64,000 bases of DNA from Chlamydomonas sphaeroides (Eukaryota; Chlorophyta; Chlorophyceae; Chlamydomonadales; Chlamydomonadaceae). The position numbers and the translations under genes were made by a program. Below are positions 59,134-64,000 of the stretch, piece by piece; within the stretch, counting starts at the first letter, position 1; every line of letters begins with the position of its first letter. The stretch spans positions 35,751 through 99,750 of the forward strand of contig BDDC01000125.1 in the NCBI GenBank assembly GCA_001662425.1, given 5' to 3'. The notes under the pieces are model-generated. The model did not search any database, was not told the DNA's origin, and worked only from the letters and a program-made list of their open reading frames with translations.

Positions 59134-59138
59134 TTACA
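59134..59138 (-). terminator. possible TGTAA polyadenylation signal
   Basis: TGTAA, the usual chlamydomonadalean poly(A) signal, occurs on the minus strand 3 bases after the SPRTN stop codon. It is closer to the stop than usual, so it may be coincidence. Confidence 0.25.
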
Positions 59139-59141
59139 CCA

Positions 59142-62100
59142 TCACTCATCCTCTGAGTCAAGCAGCTCGATTACGTCCGCCACCGCCCCCCGCTGCTGCT
59201 CCCCCGGCTGCCCTGACCGGGCCGGCAGCCCCGCTGCGTAACCGCCACCGCCAACCCCATCCAGCGGCCGGCCGGCCCCGGCGCCCTCGTCATCATCATC
59301 GCTGTTGTCATCCAGCAACACCACCATCTCTGCCGGCGGGGGCCCAGGGGCAGGGGGCCTGGCTTCTGCCGCCGCCGCCGCCCCATGGCGCCCGGTGGCC
59401 TCGGCGGGCGGTGCTCGCGCTGCTGCCGCCGCCCCAGCTGTCAGCGGCCCCTCGGCCGACGGCGTCGCGCGCCTTGACGGCACGCCGCGGTCCGCAGCGC
59501 CGCCGAACCTCGCGAGGGCGGCTTCGGCGCAGCGCCTGCGCAGCTCCTCAGCCGAGGGCACATCCTCCGGTGAGCCAGAGCCTGGGCCCGGAGCTCCAGC
59601 CTCGCCAGAGCCAGTAGAGCGCCCCGCCCCTGCCACCGCCGCTGCCGCTGGCTCAGCTGACCGCCCGCCCGTCGGGACAGCTGCGGCGGCCGCCGAGGGC
59701 GCCGTGGGGCGCTTGGTGCCGGTGGCGGGCTGAGCCACAACGCCCGCAGGCCGTTTGGCGCCGCTGCCGCTGCCGCCGGCCTCTGCCCCGCCCGCCGCTG
59801 CTGCCTTGCCAGCACCAGGACCACCGCTGCCGCTGCTGGCCGCGGCACAACCGCCGGCCGGCGCTCCGCCCCGCGCGCCGAGCACGTCCTCCAGGCGCCT
59901 CTGCCCCGGCGGCGGCGCCTTGGCCTTGGCCTTGCCGACCTTGGCCCCGCTACTACCGCCTTTGCTGGCGGCCTTCGCTGGGGCTTTGCCGGCCGCCAGC
60001 TCCGGGCCCTCGGTCTTGACCCAGGTGCCGCCACAGCTGCGCGCGTGCTGGTGGTGGGCGCAACGGCGGTCGACGCAGTCGGCGCCACGGGGGCCGCCGG
60101 TGCGGACGCTGCGCGGCGGGGCCGAGACAAGGGCGAGGGCTGTGTAAACCGTTCAGCGCGAGGCTGTGCAGTGCATGCGTGCATGACACGGCGGGGGCCG
60201 ATGTCAGCAGCGCGGTGCAGCGGCAGCATGTCGGACAGCGGTGCCGGACACAGGGGTAAGGGCAGCTCTAGCTGGACCTGGATACCGTGCCACAGCGTGT
60301 CAACCGTTTAGCCAGCGCCTGGTGCTCGACACCCAGGCTGTGGGGCCCAGCCCATGCGAGCCGAGCCGGTGAAGCGCACTTCCCGCGCCTGGGCCGGCAA
60401 CACCTCCTTGCCCCGGCTGCTCTCACCCCAGGCAGTCCGCCTCCTGCGGCGGCCGGTTCATGGCCCTCCGCAGCTCGCGGCCGCACTTGTCGCAGGCCCA
60501 CGCGTGCACCCGGTAGTGGTCCACCTCGCCCGTCATGGAATGGGTGGTGGTAATGTTGTAGCCGCCGGGGGGCCGCTGGGGAGAGGTGGGGGCGGATAGG
60601 GGCGAGGCGTTGGTGCGGGACGGCTTGGTGAGAGGGGCTTGGCGGTTTGGCCGCCGCAAGGGACGCACATCGCGCCCCGGTAGCACTGCTGCGAGAGGTG
60701 GGCGTTGCGGGGTGCCACCGTGCCTGTGAGACGCCCCCACCCTTGTGATGCGCGTGTGCACATGCTGCAGAGTAACCCCATGTTCGCCCAACCTCACCCC
60801 GTGACCCGTAGTTCGGCGCCAAGTCCCCGAACCCAACGTTGGTGGTACACCCCACACATCGCACCACTCACACGGCTGTGTGCGACCCACCTGGTGGTCG
60901 GGCACTGAGGATGTGTTGATGGAGGTCATGAGCGCCACGAAGGGCGGGCCGTGGCCCCCCGGGTCGGGGTCGCGGATCCGGCGGATCTGGGGAAGAAAGG
61001 GCAGGAGAGCGGGGGTGCGCACCGCTGTTTGGGCACACGCCAACGGCGCTGCTGGGCGGCCCAAGCACATGGCGCTGCCTCAAGGGGCGCGCACCTGGCT
61101 GGCAACGTCCGATCCAACGCCTCCCTCCTCTGCTCCATCCAGCCCGTCCACAACCCATCCCGCGCAAACTTGCCCCACTCCTCGCCCCCCTCGCTCCACT
61201 TCCAGCCCCCGTTTCAATCGCCTGCCCTCCTGCCCAGGCCCCCTTGCGCTGCGCCACCTTCCGCCTCCCACCGCCCCGCTCGCCATGTTGTGGGCGTGGA
61301 TCATCTCATGCAGCAGCACCATCTTCATGTCGCGCACGGGGCGCAGCTGGGGGGCATTGTACAGGCGCAGACGCCAGTTATTAGATGGAGCAGTGCACCG
61401 GAGACCGCAGACTGGGAGCAACCCCTACCTACACGGCTATGGGGCTGTGGAACGGCCGCATGCCCCTGCTGCGCCATGCCCTTCCGGGACACTCCGCAGT
61501 CCGCTGCCCTTCACATCCCTCCTTCGCGTCCGTTCAGCTCTATTCTCTGTAGCGCTGCCGCAGCGCCCCTCGCCTTGAGCAGCGGCTCGCTGAGCTTGAT
61601 CTGGCAGCCGCTCTGGGGGTGATACCGGCATATGCCGCCGCAGCTGAGCGGCAGAGGACCAGGCCAAGGATGGGGAAGGCGGCATGTCAAGGCAAGTACG
61701 CCGCTGAAAGCTGCAAGGAGAGTGTGTGGCAGCAGAGACCGGGCCTAGCAACGTTCAGAGCCTGAAGCTCCGGGCCGGCTGTTGGTAACAGGCCACCCTG
61801 ATAGAGATATGTCACCGCGCTATCGTCAGTCATCCGTTGTGAGGTGCGCGCTAGGCCATGCGCCGCTGCGGCGGCTGCCATTACGCAGGCACAGCCTGCC
61901 AAACAGCCGTAGCAACCCCTCCAAGCCCCACCCACAGCGTCATGCGGCCGCTGCTCCACTCCACGGTGGTGTTGCCCGACAGCACACCGCCAAAGTAGAG
62001 GTCGTTGTAGTACATGAATAGGCTGGACGGGGAGCATCATTGGAAGGGGGGACGTGGGGTGCAGGCGTTGGGGTAGAGTTGGTGTGGCCGGAGAAAGGGT

Positions 62101-62289
62101 GCGGGGTTAGGTGACAGGGCAGCTGAGGGCGTGGCATGCGAGAGCCGCAACCGTCTGGCTTTCAAGGCGCATATGGGTACTCGCGGAACCGTGATGCCGT
62201 TATGACACGGCCAAAGCAGCTCAGGCGCTTCAGGCAGCGCACCTGTGAATGTCGGGGAACTCCCCGCCCAGGTCCTCGAACTCATCCAT
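59142..62289 (-). CDS. SPRTN: SPRTN/Wss1-type DNA-dependent metalloprotease
   Basis: Seven exons join in phase: 62,289-62,243, 62,022-61,936, 61,643-61,574, 61,346-61,272, 60,986-60,891, 60,575-60,427 and 60,108-59,142; about 496 residues. The SprT-like fold is clear: GEFPDIHSLFMYYNDLYFGG, VEWSSGRMTLC, CRYHPQSGCQIKLSEPLLK, then the zinc-protease helix HEMIH (about residues 81-85) and third ligand region GGHGPPF (about 103-109). A zinc ribbon follows: YRVHAWACDKCGRELRRAMN (Cys 153, 156) and HARSCGGTWVK (His 196, Cys 200). Family members digest DNA-protein crosslinks during replication and repair. The disordered tail ends in two acidic hydrophobic motifs, MVVLLDDNSDDDD and VIELLDSEDE, typical SUMO-interaction motifs. 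No UBZ finger was seen. Intron 3 has a GC donor (AAG/GCGAGG). It converges with the kinase-like gene. Confidence 0.9.
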
Positions 62290-63653
62290 GACCGCTGAAC
62301 ACCGGGTTCACCCCGGCCTTGGGTGCCAGGGCGAATAGGGGCCGCCTGGGCCAGAGTATGCAGGTCACTGCCGAGGACTTCTAGGCGTTGGGGCTCGGGG
62401 GGCTAGGGCCTGTGGCGTGACACGCACAGCGCGGATGGTACGGACTCAGGCGACGTGGCGTGGCCACGTCCGGAACCCGCGAGCCGAAGGCCGGCTGCCG
62501 TTGATAGCGCTGCTCGTTACGTCAAGCTGCAGATTCTGCTTCGGATATGTGAGCGCTCGCCCACAATTGCTTGGCTGACGTGATATTCGAGGCGCTCTAA
62601 TAGCATAGGTCTCCAACAACAGCAAGCAGAATCAAGGTCGTGTAGGTCGTGGGCGTTGGGCCTCGACGCAAAGTGCAGCTGTCAATCGGTCAGCCTAGTT
62701 TTGGAGCGCACACCCAGAGTTAGCTAAAGACTCGTACGGTGCTATGTATGCTATGTATGCTTGGGCAACGCTCTGCGTGCAATTCTAGGCATGTTTAGGG
62801 TGTTGCATGCCGCAACTTCCCCCGCCCTTCCCCGCCCGAAGCGAGCCCAGTCTCCCCTGCTCCCCGCCGTTCCCCGCCTCCAGGTGTTACCGTCAACGGA
62901 ACATCCACCGGAACGATGACGCGACTCAGGCACATTAGAGCAGCACAACGTGCACAGGGGGCTCAGAGCCACAAAAGCTGAAGTACGTGAAGGAAGTGCC
63001 TGGCCGGGCTGCGCGCTGCAGCAACTGCGGCCCATCCTGCGTCTTTGTCCTCGCCGCGGCCCACTCGCCGTCACCAAAAGAATTTTACGCACGGTTCCTC
63101 AAAGTGATGGTTCCGGGCCCCTGGGTACGTGGGCCCCACCCCCCACGGCCAAAGCGGCTTCACGTGTTTCACATGGGTGTCATTGAAAGCCGGCGCCGGT
63201 CATATGTACTACAGGATGTGTGCCATGCCGTGCCGCTCCTCTCGGACCCCAGCACCCCACCTGCTGGCCTCTTCAGCGGGTCCGCGGGTCGGAGGATGCA
63301 TCTGAACAATCTTAACATGCACGCCAACCATCCAATCTCACCGTACTGCGTACACGACGTCCAAGGCACGCATCCCGAGGAGCGCAGATACGCACGCAGG
63401 ACGCGAGGAACCGCTTGTCAACCCACCAATGACCTGCATCTGGGCAGCAGCAGCGCATCGAGGGCCCATGTCACATGGCACTGCCTCGCAGATGCATCTG
63501 CGGCCGCCTCCGCTCCATCCATCCACCCAGGCACGGCATGCGCCACACGCCTGCCGTGCGGCCCCCCGTGCAGCACAACCGCGTGCGCCACCCCCTACCC
63601 CCCCCCCGCCAGCTCCGGAACCCTCCGCCTGCTGCCCTGGCACCACTCGGCGC
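62290..63653. other. upstream region of SPRTN and 3' flank of the edge gene
   Basis: The SPRTN promoter should lie in its left part. I see no conserved element or further gene; short direct repeats (GCTATGTAT at about 62,742-62,759) are the only structure noticed. Confidence 0.4.
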
Positions 63654-63944
63654 CTACGACCCCAACTCTAGCTCCGCTCCCGCTCCACCTGCCGCCACCA
63701 CTCCCGCCCCTGCCGCGAGCTCCCCCGCTGCTCCCGCGCGCCCCTCCGCCGCCCGGCCCGCGCAGCGCAGCTGCCGGGGCCGCGGCCAGGGCACTGCCGC
63801 CAGCCGCTGCGCCAGCTCGCGATAGGGCGCCTCCCTGGCCTCCCGCGTCATGGCCGCAGCGCCCGAGGTGGAGGTGCACACGTGCACGGCCGTGCTGGAG
63901 GCGGGCAGCGGCCAGCCGGGCGGCAGCACCGCCTGGGGGCCCAG
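63654..63944 (-). CDS. last exon of an unknown gene entering from the right edge
   Basis: After a clean acceptor (GGGCCGCAG) the minus strand is open for 97 codons to a stop at 63,654-63,656. It begins LGPQAVLPPGWPLPASS and contains AMTREAREAPYRELAQRLAA, a probable helix, before an Ala/Gly-rich end. The middle looks like real protein; the tail is low complexity. I do not recognise the family, and the rest of the gene lies beyond 64,000. Confidence 0.45.
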   Translation of the reverse strand: MGPQAVLPPGWPLPASSTAVHVCTSTSGAAAMTREAREAPYRELAQRLAAVPWPRPRQLRCAGRAAEGRAGAAGELAAGAGVVAAGGAGAELELGS

Positions 63945-63975
63945 CTGCGGCCCGAAAGGGGATGGGAGGCGAGTG

Positions 63976-63990
63976 GGGGGGGGGGGGGGT
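63976..63990. repeat. poly-G tract near the right edge
   Basis: A run of 13 or so G, interrupted once, likely within the intron preceding the edge gene's last exon. Confidence 0.8.
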
Positions 63991-64000
63991 TTGCCCTCCC

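Noticed and set aside
59305..60147. Plus-strand Ala/Pro-rich open frames
   Set aside because: Shadow of the SPRTN tail exon, whose minus-strand frame continues the zinc ribbon in phase.

Overview
The window looks like nuclear DNA of a volvocine or other chlamydomonadalean green alga. The evidence is high GC content, very many short exons, introns with GTGCGT/GTGAGC/GTAAGG donors and CAG acceptors, and secreted proteins carrying hydroxyproline-type linkers (SPPPPSPPP, PAPAPAP). No bacterial operon, tRNA or rRNA was seen. A run of 10 N at 42,353-42,362 shows this is a scaffold. All gene models below were read by eye from reading frame plus splice phase.

Region 1 (1 to 44,422, plus strand) is, as I read it, one enormous gene that starts left of the window. 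I traced about 150 exons, roughly 17 kb of coding sequence or about 5,600 residues, and splice phase agrees across almost every junction. The product is a predicted type I membrane protein. Its outer part carries about sixteen C-type-lectin-like domains (CTLDs), some partial. Interspersed are Cys-containing CPxG repeats, a PAN/apple-like domain and a second Cys-rich PAN/WSC-like unit. After a CGDG...ECDEGG Cys-rich repeat comes a roughly 3,000-residue extracellular module with landmark motifs LILRDPPG, a GD.F...GTP.F segment and two ENGT motifs. It ends in one transmembrane helix and a short basic tail. Two CTLDs (2.6-3.6 kb and 20.3-22.6 kb) carry EPN sugar-binding motifs, the second also WND, so a Ca-dependent carbohydrate-binding cell-surface receptor or adhesin is the most likely role. 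Its introns hold a 54-bp repeat array, a degenerate repeat block and an AT-rich insert flanked by a 9-bp direct repeat.

Region 2 (44.4 to 64 kb) holds ordinary-sized genes. A minus-strand gene (48,978 to 45,991) encodes a secreted or membrane protein with a long Pro-rich stalk. A plus-strand gene (53,136 to 56,348, 5' end unresolved) encodes a protein-kinase-like fold whose catalytic Asp is replaced by Cys, so a probable pseudokinase. A minus-strand gene (62,289 to 59,142) is a clear SPRTN/Wss1-type DNA-protein-crosslink metalloprotease with two SUMO-interaction-like motifs at its C terminus. The last exon of another minus-strand gene enters from the right edge. Between these genes lie 1.5 to 3 kb stretches with no gene I can support.

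The lectin giant and the Pro-rich membrane protein are neighbours that both look like cell-surface or extracellular-matrix components. The pseudokinase and the SPRTN protease show no obvious functional link to them.
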